From NCBI RefSeq assembly GCF_026340975.1, contig NZ_JAPEOS010000001.1:558001-622000 (forward strand): a DNA stretch of 64,000 nt, given 5' to 3'. This DNA comes from Streptomyces sp. NBC_01214. GTDB lineage: Bacteria > Actinomycetota > Actinomycetes > Streptomycetales > Streptomycetaceae. Position numbers and translations under genes: made by a program. The notes under the pieces were generated by a model that saw only the letters and a list, made by a program, of their open reading frames with translations, did no database searches and was not told the origin of the DNA. Shown piece by piece: positions 29,360 through 38,695 of the stretch (position 1 is the stretch's first letter; every line of letters begins with the position of its first letter).

Positions 29360-30454
29360 CTAGACGGCGCGCGCGGCGCGGCCGTCGGCCATCCGCTGCT
29401 CGGCGATCCGGTCGGCCGCAGCGGCCGGCGGAATGCCGTCCGCCTTCGCACGAGCAAAGATCTCCAGCGTGGTGTCGAAGATCTTCGTGGCCTTGGCCTT
29501 GCAGCGGTCGAAGTCGAAGCCGCGCAGCTCGTCGGCGACCTGGATGACACCGCCCGCGTTGACCACGTAGTCGGGCGCGTAGAGGATCCCGCGGTCCGAG
29601 AGGTCCTTCTCGATGCCCGGGTGGGCGAGCTGGTTGTTCGCCGCGCCGCAGACGATCGTCGCGGTGAGCGCCGGGACGGTCTCGTCGTTCAGGGCGCCGC
29701 CGAGCGCGCAGGGGGCGTAGATGTCCAGGCCCTCGGTGCGGATCAGCGCGTCCGTGTCGGCGACGGCGGTGACTTTGCCGGGGTGCTTGTCCAGGATCCG
29801 GCGGACGGACTCTTCCCGCACGTCCGTGATCACGACCTCGGCGCCGTCCTCCAGCAGGTGCTCGACCAGGTAGTGGCCGACCTTGCCGACACCGGCCACG
29901 CCGACCTTGCGACCGCGCAGGGTCGGGTCGCCCCACAGGTGCTGGGCGCTGGCGCGCATGCCCTGGAAGACGCCGAAGGCGGTGAGGACCGAGGAGTCGC
30001 CCGCGCCGCCGTTCTCGGGGGAGCGGCCGGTCGCCCAGCGGGTCTCGCGGGCCACGACGTCCATGTCGGCCACGTAGGTGCCGACGTCGCAGGCGGTCAC
30101 GTAGCGGCCGCCGAGGGATTCCACGAACCGGCCGTAGGCCTGGAGCAGTTCCTCGCTCTTGAGGACGTCCGGGTCACCGATGATCACGGCCTTGCCGCCG
30201 CCGAGGTCGAGACCGGCGAGGGCGTTCTTGTACGACATGCCGCGCGAGAGGTTCAGCGCGTCGAGGACGGCCTCCTCGTCGGAGGCGTACGCGTGGAAGC
30301 GCGTACCGCCGAGGGCGGGGCCCAGGGCGGTGGAGTGGATGGCGATGACGGCCTTCAGGCCGGTGGCGCGGTCCTGGCACAGCACGACTTGCTCGTGGCC
30401 GCCCTGCTCCGTACGGAACAGGGTGTGCAGGACGCCGTCGGTCATTTCGGTCAC
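29360..30454 (-). CDS. vdh: Valine (branched-chain amino acid) dehydrogenase
   Basis: 364 residues from GTG 30454, chosen for the GGGAG 8 nt upstream. ATG at 30469 and 30445 are alternatives that change only a few residues. Glu/Leu/Phe/Val dehydrogenase superfamily: catalytic Lys in [11 protein letters not shown], the loop [12 protein letters not shown], and a Rossmann motif [13 protein letters not shown]. It deaminates valine, leucine and isoleucine with NAD+, feeding acyl-CoA starters to fatty acid and polyketide synthesis. Assignment to Vdh rather than Ldh rests on the Streptomyces context. Confidence 0.9.
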   Translation of the reverse strand: MTEMTDGVLHTLFRTEQGGHEQVVLCQDRATGLKAVIAIHSTALGPALGGTRFHAYASDEEAVLDALNLSRGMSYKNALAGLDLGGGKAVIIGDPDVLKSEELLQAYGRFVESLGGRYVTACDVGTYVADMDVVARETRWATGRSPENGGAGDSSVLTAFGVFQGMRASAQHLWGDPTLRGRKVGVAGVGKVGHYLVEHLLEDGAEVVITDVREESVRRILDKHPGKVTAVADTDALIRTEGLDIYAPCALGGALNDETVPALTATIVCGAANNQLAHPGIEKDLSDRGILYAPDYVVNAGGVIQVADELRGFDFDRCKAKATKIFDTTLEIFARAKADGIPPAAAADRIAEQRMADGRAARAV

Positions 30455-30592
30455 GGTGGTGACTCCCATGGAAGAGATGCGGCGGAAAGACGCCCGCCCT
30501 GCGGGTGGGGGAGGGCGTGCTGGGAGCAGAGTAAGACCTGGGAGCCGCCCGTAGGTGACCTGTCCGAGGATCGAAACACTCCCGTGGTGCGA

Positions 30593-30639
30593 GGGGGTGT
30601 TTTGCCGGTCGGGCCCGGGCTGATCGGCAAGACGCCCCC
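30593..30639. promoter_or_regulatory. Long inverted repeat in the vdh divergent promoter region
   Basis: GGGGGTGTTTTGCCG (30593-30607) pairs with CGGCAAGACGCCCCC (30625-30639) over a 17-nt loop, with two positions as G.U if RNA. It lies between vdh (minus) and the next gene (plus), where it could be an operator or part of a leader. Confidence 0.5.
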
Positions 30640-30696
30640 TGGGTGCGGGGGCGCCCCGGAGGTGAACCCGACCCCGCGGAGGGGCAGTACGAGAGC

Positions 30697-31551
30697 GTGA
30701 GCGAATCCTCCGATCTCCCGCTGCCGTCCGCGCGCTCGGCGCCGACCGTCCCGTACGCCTCCTACCTGCGCGTCTACGAGCCCCTGGCGGCCTTCGCCGA
30801 GCCGGAGCGCACGCACTGGGCCGACTACGCCCGGCGCGGGGCGACCCCGACCGCCCAGGACGAACTGCGCCGGTCACTGTCGGACTTGGTGCGGGTGCCG
30901 CTGGTGGGGGTGCCGTCCCACGAGAGCGCGGACGCCTTCACCGCGGTGGTCGACGGGGTGCTGCTGGTCTGCCCGTGGCGCACCCGGCTCCGCGGCTGGC
31001 TGGCCCTCCAGGAACTCGTCGAGTGGTTCCCGCGTTCGGTGCTGGACGCCGCCCTCCCGCCGGGAGCGCGCCGCCGGGCGGCCGAGGACTACGAGCGCTG
31101 GCGCGAACGGAACCCGGACGCGCGCCCCTGGATCCGTACCGGGGTGTGGCAGGTTCCGCTGCGCTGGTTCGTGTTGGTGGCGGACGAGGAGCGGGAGCAC
31201 GTGCCGGGCGAGCGGCTGCGCTACCGCACGCCGATGGTCCAGGCCCGGCGGCGGCTCGCCCGCGCGCTGCGGACCCTGCGGGACGCGGAGGGGTACGGGG
31301 TGCTCGCCGACGGACTGGTGGAGGTGGGGAGCTGGCTGGAGGAGTTCCACCCGCGCTCGATGGTCGAGCTGGACTACGCGGGGCTGCTGCACGCGCTGCC
31401 GGCGGACCGGCTGGCGGCCGACCGCTCGGCCGGGGACCTCGCGGCGGGCATCGCGGCCCTGCGGGCCGGGGACGTGCAGGGCGCGACCGAGGTCTACGAG
31501 GAGTTGGCGGAGCGATGGCGGGCGGTCCGGGAGCGGCTTTTCGCGAATTAG
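30697..31551 (+). CDS. Conserved hypothetical protein upstream of bldC
   Basis: 284 residues from GTG 30697 (GGAGGGG upstream but rather far). No known domain recognised. It is rich in Trp/Arg/Glu with helical character, without signal peptide or membrane segments. Notable stretches: [28 protein letters not shown] and [21 protein letters not shown]. As I recall, an equivalent gene sits between vdh and bldC in other Streptomyces. Function unknown. Confidence 0.75.
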   Translation: MSESSDLPLPSARSAPTVPYASYLRVYEPLAAFAEPERTHWADYARRGATPTAQDELRRSLSDLVRVPLVGVPSHESADAFTAVVDGVLLVCPWRTRLRGWLALQELVEWFPRSVLDAALPPGARRRAAEDYERWRERNPDARPWIRTGVWQVPLRWFVLVADEEREHVPGERLRYRTPMVQARRRLARALRTLRDAEGYGVLADGLVEVGSWLEEFHPRSMVELDYAGLLHALPADRLAADRSAGDLAAGIAALRAGDVQGATEVYEELAERWRAVRERLFAN

Positions 31552-32118
31552 GCCGAAAGGTGCCTGTGTGGCTGGTTTCACCCAGGAGGGGTTAGTGCGT
31601 ATCGTCCGGTATCGGTCGATCAGCCAATACTGGCTGATCAGAGGCTTGATCATGGCATTTGGGACGTAGTGCCAGGACCTACGTCCCGATACGGGCCATT
31701 GGCCCAAGCGTGACGGACCGCACTAACTACACCCTTGCGCCCTTCCCCTACCCTCGTGCCAAAATAGGACAAGGAGTCCGGGGAGGGTTCCTTCCGCCCA
31801 ACTAAGGGCGGAATGCTCGGCATTGCACTCTACGGGGGGTCTGACGACTCCTGATCGCTCTGTGACTGATCGTCACAGTGGGGTGACTGTCCGTTATGGG
31901 ACGGTCCATCGGCTTCCGCCGCTGATGAACACCTCGGAGGGCAATTCCGTCGGTTTGGCCGTCGAGGCTGGACGGATGGTGTAGTTGTAGTGCCGAGGAC
32001 AAGCCGTTCGTCCTATAACCGACTCGGCCCGCGTATGTCCATTTCGGGCAACGCGGGCCAAGGTGCAGAATTTAGAGGAAAGAACCGAGATGGTTCGGTT
32101 CTCCCGAGGAGGCCGCTC
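31552..32118 (+). promoter_or_regulatory. Long hairpin-rich upstream region of bldC
   Basis: 567 bp without a gene and much less GC-rich than the surroundings. It contains at least four near-perfect inverted repeats: GATCAGCCA/TGGCTGATC (31618-31639), GGGACGTAG/CTACGTCCC (31661-31687), CTGTGAC/GTCACAG (31860-31878) and GACTGTCC/GGACGGTC (31885-31906, one mismatch). Close to the gene a GAACC-GAGAT-GGTTC repeat precedes the ribosome site. This suggests several operators or a structured leader. Confidence 0.6.
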
Positions 32119-32325
32119 ATGACCGCTCGCACCCCTGATGCCGAGCCGCTGCTGACCCCGGCTGAGGTTGCCACGATGTTCCGCGTGGACCCGAAGACGG
32201 TCACCCGCTGGGCCAAGGCTGGCAAGCTCACGTCCATCCGCACCCTGGGTGGACACCGCCGGTACCGCGAGGCCGAGGTTCGCGCACTGCTCGCGGGAAT
32301 TCCGCAGCAGCGCAGCGAGGCCTGA
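32119..32325 (+). CDS. bldC: Developmental transcriptional regulator BldC
   Basis: 68 residues from ATG 32119 with GAGGAGG at 32106-32112. The protein is a single MerR-like winged HTH (LTPAEVATMFRVDPKTVTRWAKAGKL, then TLGGHRRYREAEV) with no effector domain, which is BldC. BldC binds as head-to-tail oligomers on direct repeats and holds back entry into aerial growth and sporulation. The placement between the vdh-linked gene and hrpA agrees with its usual locus. Confidence 0.97.
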   Translation: MTARTPDAEPLLTPAEVATMFRVDPKTVTRWAKAGKLTSIRTLGGHRRYREAEVRALLAGIPQQRSEA

Positions 32326-32433
32326 GGTCGCGTAAACACCCCGCTTTAACGGGTTTATATCGGGTCCCCCAATCCGATGAAACCCACATAGCTTCATACG
32401 GTCGGGCCTGCCCCAACAGGTTCAAGGCCGTTC

Positions 32434-32472
32434 GATCGCGCTGGACTCCGCCGGGTCCAGCGCGATCTTTTT
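32434..32472 (+). terminator. Terminator after bldC
   Basis: GATCGCGCTGGAC (32434-32446), 8-nt loop, GTCCAGCGCGATC (32455-32467), then TTTTT. Confidence 0.95.
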
Positions 32473-32949
32473 ATGCCCAGGTCAGGGCGGTCTTGAGCGC
32501 GCACCGGAGCACCGGCGGGGTAGGTGCCATTGCACATATTCTATCGAGCAGGCGTATGGGTGCGATAAAAGTACGAGTCTCAAAAACTCATCCGGTGACT
32601 CCCGTCACAGATGATCACTCTTGTATATCCGGTATTGCACCCCGTAAAGGGGACCCGCAGCGCGAGGCGCATCATGCGAAGGGGGGATTCCGGGTGACGG
32701 TCGGCCCGGGAAGGCCCCGGAGGGGCGCCGGAAGGGCTGCGGAAGGGGTTCGGAGGGGCCGGAGCGGGTTCAGAGGGGCCGCGGAGAGGCCGGGGCGGGT
32801 CCGGGACGGGTCCGGAGGGGGCCCGGGGCGCGCTCGCGGACGCCCCGTAGGCGCTGCGGACGTGACCCGGAGGTGCCCACGGGCACCACGGCCGCTCCAC
32901 GGCCCCCTGGCGGCCTCCAAGGCCGCCAGGGCGGTGTCACCCGCCAACG
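32473..32949. other. Gene-free region between bldC and tRNA-Asp
   Basis: About 480 bp. The first 200 bp are comparatively AT-rich with no convincing ORF. 32721-32828 is a dense run of G-tracts, and 32905-32931 is a perfect 12-bp hairpin (CCCTGGCGGCCT, loop CCA, mirror). The plus-strand frame 32493-32987 is judged non-coding because its composition changes abruptly and there is no ribosome site. Confidence 0.55.
32721..32828 (+). repeat. G-tract array (GGGG about every 11 bp)
   Basis: More than ten runs of three to five G on the plus strand, separated by short linkers such as CGGAA, TTCGGA, CCGGAGC. It has the form of a multi-quartet G-quadruplex-prone sequence or a degenerate simple repeat. 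Confidence 0.6.
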
Positions 32950-32989
32950 CGTCAGGGCCCGTATCCCCAGAGGGATACGGGCCCTGACG
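32950..32989. terminator. Hairpin after tRNA-Asp copy 1
   Basis: CGTCAGGGCCCGTATCCC (32950-32967), loop CAGA, perfect mirror (32972-32989). It lies 7 bp beyond the 3' end of the minus-strand tRNA. Confidence 0.9.
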
Positions 32990-32995
32990 TTTCTG

Positions 32996-33069
32996 CGAAC
33001 CTGACGGGACTTGAACCCGCGACCTCCACCTTGACAGGGTGGCGAGCTAACCAACTGCTCCACAGGTCC
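32996..33069 (-). tRNA. tRNA-Asp (GTC), copy 1
   Basis: 74 nt, acceptor GGACCTG/CAGGTTC, anticodon loop CTGTCAA (GTC), T-loop TTCAAGT, no encoded CCA. A second tRNA-Asp with a slightly different acceptor lies at 39675-39748. Confidence 0.96.
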
Positions 33070-33174
33070 TTGATTTGCGGCCGCTCGGCGGCTGCGAATC
33101 AGACTGTACCGCAGCTCAGGGGGTGCAGTCGAACCGGACCACGGAGCCGGTCAGGGAGCCGGTCACCGAGCCGG

Positions 33175-36100
33175 TCATGGAGCCGCCGCATCCACCGCCT
33201 TCACGATCCGCTTGTCGGAGATCGGGTACGCCGTCCCGAGCGCGTGCGCGAAGTAACTGACGCGCAGTTCCTCGATCATCCAGCGGATGTCGGTGACCGC
33301 GGACGGGACCGGCCGCCCCTTCGGCAACTGCTCCAGCAGCCAGGCGTACTCGTCCTGCATCTCGTGGACCTTCTCCATGCGCGTCGTGTCGCGCTGGACG
33401 CCCGTGGGCATCTGCTGGAGCCGCCGGTCCACCGCCACCAGGTAGCGCATCAGGTCCGCCAGTCGGCGCAGCCCCGTGAGCGTCACGAAGCCGGCCGGCA
33501 CGAGGGCCGCCAGCTGCGTCTTGACGTCCTGGATGTTCGCGACCAGCGCCAGGCTGCCCGTGGCCTTCAGGCGGCGCTCGCAGGCCTGCCATGCGGCCAG
33601 CACCTGCTGAACCTGGCTCACCGTGCGCACGGTCGTGTCCACCAGGTCGGCGCGGACGGCCTCGTAGAGCTTCCGGAAGCCCGCCTCGTCCCACGCGGGG
33701 CCGCCGTGGTCGGCGATCAGCTTGTCGGTCGCCGCGGTCGCGCAGTCGTCGAAGAGCGCCTGGATGGAACCGTGCGGGTTCCTGGACAGGGCCAGCTTCT
33801 GCTGGTTGGTCAGGTGGTCCGAGGCGAACTTCGCCGGGTTCACCGGGATGTTCAGCAGGATGAGCCGCCGGGTGCCCAGCCACATGGCCCGCTGCTGCTC
33901 GGCCTCGGTGTCGAAGAGCCGTACGGAGACGGTCGAGCCCTCGTCCACCAGCGCCGGGTACGCCTTCACCGGCTGGCCCGCACGCCGGGTCTCGAAGACC
34001 TTGGTCAGCGTGCCGATCGTCCAGTCGGTCAGCCCGGTCCGCTCCACCGACTCCCCGCCCGCCCGCTCGGCGGTGGCCGCGGCGGCCTTGGAGAGGGCCT
34101 GGCGGGCCTTCGGCTTCAGCCTCAGGCGCAGGGCCTCCAGGTCCTTGTCCTCGGCGAGGTTCTTGCGGCGCTCGTCGACGATCCGGAAGGTGATCTTCAG
34201 GTGGTCCGGGATCCGGGTGAGGTCGAAGTCCTCGGCCGAGACCGGGACCCCCACCATCCGCTGGAGCTCGCGCGCCAGGGTGACCGGCAGCGGCTCCTGC
34301 TGGGGCACCGCCGTGTCCAGGAAGCGGCCGGCGAAGTTCGGCGCGGGCACGTAGTGCCGGCGGATCGGTTTCGGCAGCGAGCGGATCAGCTCGGTGACGA
34401 CCTCCTCGCGCAGGCCCGGGATCTGCCAGTCGAAACCCTCGTCGGTGACCTGGTTCAGCACCTGGAGCGGGATGTGGACGGTCACGCCGTCGGCGTCCGC
34501 GCCCGGTTCGAACTGGTAGGTCACGCGGAACTTCAGCTGACCCTGACGCCAGGAGTCCGGGTAGTCGGCCTTGGTGACCCCGGCCGCCTTCTCGGTCAGC
34601 AGCATCTCGCGCTCGAAGTCGAGGAGTTCGGGCTCCTCGCGCTTCTTGTGCTTCCACCAGGAGTCGAAGTGCGCCCCCGACACCACGTGGGCGGGGATCT
34701 TCTGGTCGTAGAAGTCGAAGAGCGTCTCGTCGTCCACCACGATGTCGCGGCGCCGGGCCCGGTTCTCCAGCTCCTCCACCTCGGTGAGGAGCTTGCGGTT
34801 GTCGGCGTAGAACTTGTGGTGGGTGCGCCAGTCGCCCTCGACCAGCGCGTTGCGGATGAACAGCTCGCGCGAGACCTCGGCGTCGATCCGGCCGTAGTTG
34901 ATCTTCCGCTGGGCCACGATCGGTACGCCGTACAGCGTGACCTTCTCGTACGCCATCACGGCCGCCTGGTCCTTCTCCCAGTGCGGCTCGCTGTACGTGC
35001 GCTTGACCAGGTGCTGCGCCAGCGGCTCCACCCACTCGGGCTCCACCTTGGCGTTCACCCGGGCCCACAGCCGCGAGGTCTCCACCAGTTCGGCCGACAT
35101 CACGAACTTCGGCTGCTTCTTGAAGAGCGAGGATCCCGGGAAGATCGCGAACTTGGCGCTGCGGGCACCGAGGTACTCGTTCTTGTCGGTGTCCTTGAGC
35201 CCGATGTGCGAGAGCAGGCCGGCCAGCAGCGAGACGTGGACGACCTGCTCCGGGGCGTCGGCCTCGTTGACGTGGATGCCCATGCCCTTGGCGACCGTGC
35301 GCAGCTGGGAGTAGATGTCCTGCCACTCGCGGATCCGCAGGAAGTTCAGGTACTCCTGCTTGCACATCCGGCGGAAGGAGGACGAGCCGCGCTCCTTTTG
35401 CTGCTCGCGGATGTAGCGCCACATGTTGAGGAAGGACAGGAAGTCGCTGGTCTCGTCCTTGAAGCGGGCGTGGTTCTGGTCGGCCTGGGTCTGCTTGTCC
35501 GAGGGCCGCTCGCGCGGGTCCTGGATGGACAGGGCCGCCGCGATGACCATGACCTCGCGGACGCAGTTGTTCTTGTCGGCCTCGATGACCATGCGGGCCA
35601 GGCGCGGGTCCACCGGGAGCTGGGAGAGCTGGCGGCCCATCTGGGTCAGGCGCTGCCCCTTCTTCCCCTCCGGGGAGGACTTCTCGCCCGTCTCGAGCGC
35701 GCCGAGCTCCTGGAGGAGCTGCACGCCGTCGCGGATGTTGCGGTGGTCCGGCGGGTCGATGAAGGGGAACTTCTCGATCTCGCCGAGTCCGGCCGCGGTC
35801 ATCTGGAGGATGACGGAGGCCAGGTTCGTCCGCAGGATCTCGGCGTCGGTGAACTCGGGACGCGCGTCGAAGTCGGCCTCGGAGTACAGCCGGATGCAGA
35901 TGCCGTCGCTGGTACGGCCGCAGCGGCCCTTGCGCTGGTTGGCGCTGGCCTGCGAGATCCGCTCGATCGGCAGGCGCTGGACCTTGGTGCGGTGGCTGTA
36001 GCGGGAGATCCGGGCGGTGCCCGGGTCGATCACGTACTTGATGCCGGGGACGGTGAGGGAGGTCTCGGCGACGTTGGTGGCGAGGACGATCCGGCGGCCG

Positions 36101-37122
36101 GTGTGCTGCTGGAAGACGCGGTGCTGTTCGGCGTGCGAGAGGCGTGCGTAGAGGGGGAGGACCTCAGTGAAGCGCAGATTCCGCTTGTTGAGGGCGTCCG
36201 CCGTGTCGCGGATCTCGCGCTCGCCGGAGAGGAAGACCAGGATGTCGCCCGGCCCCTCGGACTGGAGCTCGTCCACGGCCTCGCAGATCGCGGTGATCTG
36301 GTCCCGGTCGGAGTCGTCGCCGTCCTCGGCGTCCTCTTCCAGGAGCGGCCGGTAGCGCACCTCCACCGGATACGTGCGCCCGCTGACCTCGACGATCGGC
36401 GCCTCGCCGAAGTGCCGGGAGAAGCGCTCGGGGTCGATGGTCGCCGAGGTGATGACGACCTTGAGGTCGGGACGCTTGGGCAACAGCGTGGCCAGGTAGC
36501 CCAGCAGGAAGTCGATGTTCAGCGACCGCTCGTGGGCCTCGTCGATGATGATCGTGTCGTAGGCGCGCAGCTCGCGGTCCGTCTGGATCTCGGCGAGCAG
36601 GATGCCGTCCGTCATCAGCTTTACGAAGGTCGCGTCCTGGTCCACCTGGTCGGTGAAGCGGACCTTCCAGCCGACGGTCTGACCGATCTCGGACCTCAGC
36701 TCCTCGGCGATGCGCTCCGCGACCGTGCGGGCGGCGATCCGGCGGGGCTGGGTGTGCCCGATCATGCCCCGGACGCCGCGGCCCAGCTCCATGCAGATCT
36801 TGGGGATCTGCGTGGTCTTGCCGGACCCGGTCTCGCCCGCGACGATCACGACCTGGTGGTCGCGTATCGCCTCGGCGATCTCGTCCTTCTTCTGGCTGAC
36901 GGGGAGGTTCTCTGGATACGTGACCTCCGGCATCCGCGAGGCACGGCCGGCCAGTCGCTCGGCGGCCTTGGTGGCCTCCGCTGCGATCTCGTCGAGCACG
37001 GCCTGCTTGGCCTCGGGCTTGCGGATACGGCGGGCGCCTTCGAGGCGGCGGCCGAGGCGGTGCGCGTCACGGAGGGAGATCTCACCGAGAAGCGTCTGCA
37101 GGGCGGCGAAGGAAGTAGACAT
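33175..37122 (-). CDS. hrpA: ATP-dependent RNA helicase HrpA
   Basis: 1315 residues, full length. A DEAH-box helicase: Walker A GETGSGKT (96-103), DEAH (194-197), motif III SAT, QRKGRCGRTSDG (motif VI), then HA2, OB-fold and a long DUF3418 C-terminal domain characteristic of HrpA. In E. coli HrpA acts in mRNA maturation and rescues stalled ribosomes. It is transcribed alone, divergent from a small lipoprotein gene, and its 3' end faces tRNA-Asp. Confidence 0.96.
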   Translation of the reverse strand: MSTSFAALQTLLGEISLRDAHRLGRRLEGARRIRKPEAKQAVLDEIAAEATKAAERLAGRASRMPEVTYPENLPVSQKKDEIAEAIRDHQVVIVAGETGSGKTTQIPKICMELGRGVRGMIGHTQPRRIAARTVAERIAEELRSEIGQTVGWKVRFTDQVDQDATFVKLMTDGILLAEIQTDRELRAYDTIIIDEAHERSLNIDFLLGYLATLLPKRPDLKVVITSATIDPERFSRHFGEAPIVEVSGRTYPVEVRYRPLLEEDAEDGDDSDRDQITAICEAVDELQSEGPGDILVFLSGEREIRDTADALNKRNLRFTEVLPLYARLSHAEQHRVFQQHTGRRIVLATNVAETSLTVPGIKYVIDPGTARISRYSHRTKVQRLPIERISQASANQRKGRCGRTSDGICIRLYSEADFDARPEFTDAEILRTNLASVILQMTAAGLGEIEKFPFIDPPDHRNIRDGVQLLQELGALETGEKSSPEGKKGQRLTQMGRQLSQLPVDPRLARMVIEADKNNCVREVMVIAAALSIQDPRERPSDKQTQADQNHARFKDETSDFLSFLNMWRYIREQQKERGSSSFRRMCKQEYLNFLRIREWQDIYSQLRTVAKGMGIHVNEADAPEQVVHVSLLAGLLSHIGLKDTDKNEYLGARSAKFAIFPGSSLFKKQPKFVMSAELVETSRLWARVNAKVEPEWVEPLAQHLVKRTYSEPHWEKDQAAVMAYEKVTLYGVPIVAQRKINYGRIDAEVSRELFIRNALVEGDWRTHHKFYADNRKLLTEVEELENRARRRDIVVDDETLFDFYDQKIPAHVVSGAHFDSWWKHKKREEPELLDFEREMLLTEKAAGVTKADYPDSWRQGQLKFRVTYQFEPGADADGVTVHIPLQVLNQVTDEGFDWQIPGLREEVVTELIRSLPKPIRRHYVPAPNFAGRFLDTAVPQQEPLPVTLARELQRMVGVPVSAEDFDLTRIPDHLKITFRIVDERRKNLAEDKDLEALRLRLKPKARQALSKAAAATAERAGGESVERTGLTDWTIGTLTKVFETRRAGQPVKAYPALVDEGSTVSVRLFDTEAEQQRAMWLGTRRLILLNIPVNPAKFASDHLTNQQKLALSRNPHGSIQALFDDCATAATDKLIADHGGPAWDEAGFRKLYEAVRADLVDTTVRTVSQVQQVLAAWQACERRLKATGSLALVANIQDVKTQLAALVPAGFVTLTGLRRLADLMRYLVAVDRRLQQMPTGVQRDTTRMEKVHEMQDEYAWLLEQLPKGRPVPSAVTDIRWMIEELRVSYFAHALGTAYPISDKRIVKAVDAAAP

Positions 37123-37233
37123 ACCTGATCGAGGATCTCACCTGGGCCCTCCGGGTGGCGAACGCATTTGTCGGGTGGACCCGTACCATTTCGGGACGAG
37201 TCCGTCGGTCGTACGAGTGAGAGGCAGCCCACC

Positions 37234-37731
37234 TTGTCCCGCCCCCGTCACGTCTGGCGCCTGCTAGGCGTCGTCCTGGCGGTGCTCCTGGGCTGCGCGG
37301 CCGCCCCGACACCCCAAACGACCTCGCCCCCGGCTCCGGCTTTGGCCCCGGCCCCGGCGGCGGACTCGACCTCGGCCCGTACTCCCGCTTCGGCCCCGGC
37401 CCCGGCTTCCGCCGTGGACTCGGCCCCGGCTCTGGCTCCCACTTCGGCCTCCGCTCTGGCCTCGGTCACGGCTTCGGCCCTGGCCTCGGTTTCCGCCCTG
37501 GCCCCGGCCGCCGGCGATGCCGGGGGGCCCGCCTGCGCGCCGGTGGGCCCCGAGCGCGGCGGTGTCCCCGCCGTCCCCGCGCGCGCCTTCGGTGAGCACG
37601 CCCAGGTCCCGCCGGTCCGGGCGGTGCCCGAGGAGGCCGGTCCGGCCGCGGCCGTGCCCGTACGGACTCCCGTACGCGGCCCCGACCGCCCGGCCCCCGA
37701 CCGGCTGGAGCTCTGCGTGATGCGGGTCTAG
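37234..37731 (+). CDS. Putative Ala/Pro-rich lipoprotein
   Basis: 165 residues from TTG 37234, preceded by GTGAGAGG at good spacing; the frame is open back to 37168. A hydrophobic N-terminus ends in VLLGCAA, a lipobox. The rest is Ala/Pro/Ser low complexity (about 30-115), encoded by degenerate hexamer repeats of the GGCCCC/GCCTCG type, then a short tail with two Cys (ACAPVG, LELCVMRV). No known domain. The repeats make the gene call less certain, but the signal peptide and ribosome site favour it over the opposite-strand frame. Confidence 0.55.
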   Translation: MSRPRHVWRLLGVVLAVLLGCAAAPTPQTTSPPAPALAPAPAADSTSARTPASAPAPASAVDSAPALAPTSASALASVTASALASVSALAPAAGDAGGPACAPVGPERGGVPAVPARAFGEHAQVPPVRAVPEEAGPAAAVPVRTPVRGPDRPAPDRLELCVMRV

Positions 37732-37930
37732 GCCGTCTCCTCCGGATCTTGCCTGACCCGTGCCGGCCGGCACCGCACCTCATCCCCCGGACTCCGTCCG
37801 GGGCGACCCCCGGGTTGGCGGGGCACCGGACGCCGCGGGCCTCACCGGCAAGATCCGAAACAGACGACCCAGACGGGACCGGTCCCACCGGTCCCGTCCC
37901 GCCCGCCCGCCCCAGCACCGGAGCACCCGC
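37732..37930. promoter_or_regulatory. Upstream region of the dsbA-like gene
   Basis: CGGATCTTGCC (37743-37753) recurs as its exact reverse complement GGCAAGATCCG at 37847-37857, 93 bp apart. This is either a pair of sites for one regulator or the base of a long leader hairpin. No gene is seen. Confidence 0.4.
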
Positions 37931-38695
37931 ATGCCCTCTTCCAAGACGCCCAAGAAGACCTCCACCAAGAAGTCCTCCGCGAAGCCCCTGCTGATCTCCG
38001 CCGGGGTGGCCCTCGCCGCGATCACCCTCGGCCTCGTCTCCTGGCAGGCCACCGCTCCCGCCGAGACCGCTTCGGCCGGTTCCGGCGACGGTTCCGGTTC
38101 CGGCGCCGCCGCCGCGCCCCGGACCGACCCCGCCGCCGAGCTCAAGGCACTGGCCCGGCGCGAGTCCGGCGACAAGCTCGCGGTCGGCCGCGCCGACGCG
38201 CCCGTCGTGCTCATCGAGTACTCCGACTTCAAGTGCGGCTACTGCGGCAAGTTCGCCCGGGACACCGAGCCCGAACTGGTGAAGAAGTACGTCGAAGACG
38301 GCACCCTGCGCATCGAGTGGCGCAACTTCCCGATCTTCGGCGCCGAGTCCGAGGCCGCCGCCAAGGCCGCCTGGGCGGCCGGGCAGCAGGACCGCTTCGA
38401 CGCCTTCCACGCCGCCGCCTACGCCGGCGGCTCGAAGGAGAAGGGCTTCGCCGAGCCCCGGCTCGTGGAGCTGGCCCGGGAGGCCGGGGTGCCCGATCTG
38501 GAGCGCTTCAAGGCGGACATGACCGGCGAGCAGGCCGCGGCGGCCCTGAAGAAGGACCAGGAGGAGGGCTACCGCATCGGCGTCACCTCCACCCCGTCCT
38601 TCCTGCTGAACGGCAAGCCCATCGCCGGTGCCCAGCCGCTCGACACCTTCACCGCCGCCATCGCACGGGCGAAGGCCGAGGCGGCGAAGCAGTGA
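37931..38695 (+). CDS. DsbA-family thiol oxidoreductase, membrane-anchored
   Basis: 254 residues from ATG 37931. A Lys/Ser-rich cytoplasmic head, one membrane anchor (about 20-42), a linker, then a thioredoxin-fold domain with active site CGYC in YSDFKCGYCGKFARD and cis-Pro loop TSTPSFLLNG. It would work outside the membrane on secreted protein cysteines. The stop overlaps the next start (GTGA), so it is coupled to a CcdA/DsbD-like electron carrier that can keep it reduced. Confidence 0.92.
   Translation: MPSSKTPKKTSTKKSSAKPLLISAGVALAAITLGLVSWQATAPAETASAGSGDGSGSGAAAAPRTDPAAELKALARRESGDKLAVGRADAPVVLIEYSDFKCGYCGKFARDTEPELVKKYVEDGTLRIEWRNFPIFGAESEAAAKAAWAAGQQDRFDAFHAAAYAGGSKEKGFAEPRLVELAREAGVPDLERFKADMTGEQAAAALKKDQEEGYRIGVTSTPSFLLNGKPIAGAQPLDTFTAAIARAKAEAAKQ

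Noticed and set aside
32493..32987. Plus-strand frame after bldC
   Set aside because: No ribosome site, crosses the G-tract array and a tRNA terminator, and composition is not protein-like.
33031..37128. Plus-strand open frame of 1365 codons opposite hrpA
   Set aside because: It covers tRNA-Asp and runs antisense to a complete HrpA; the translation has no domain.
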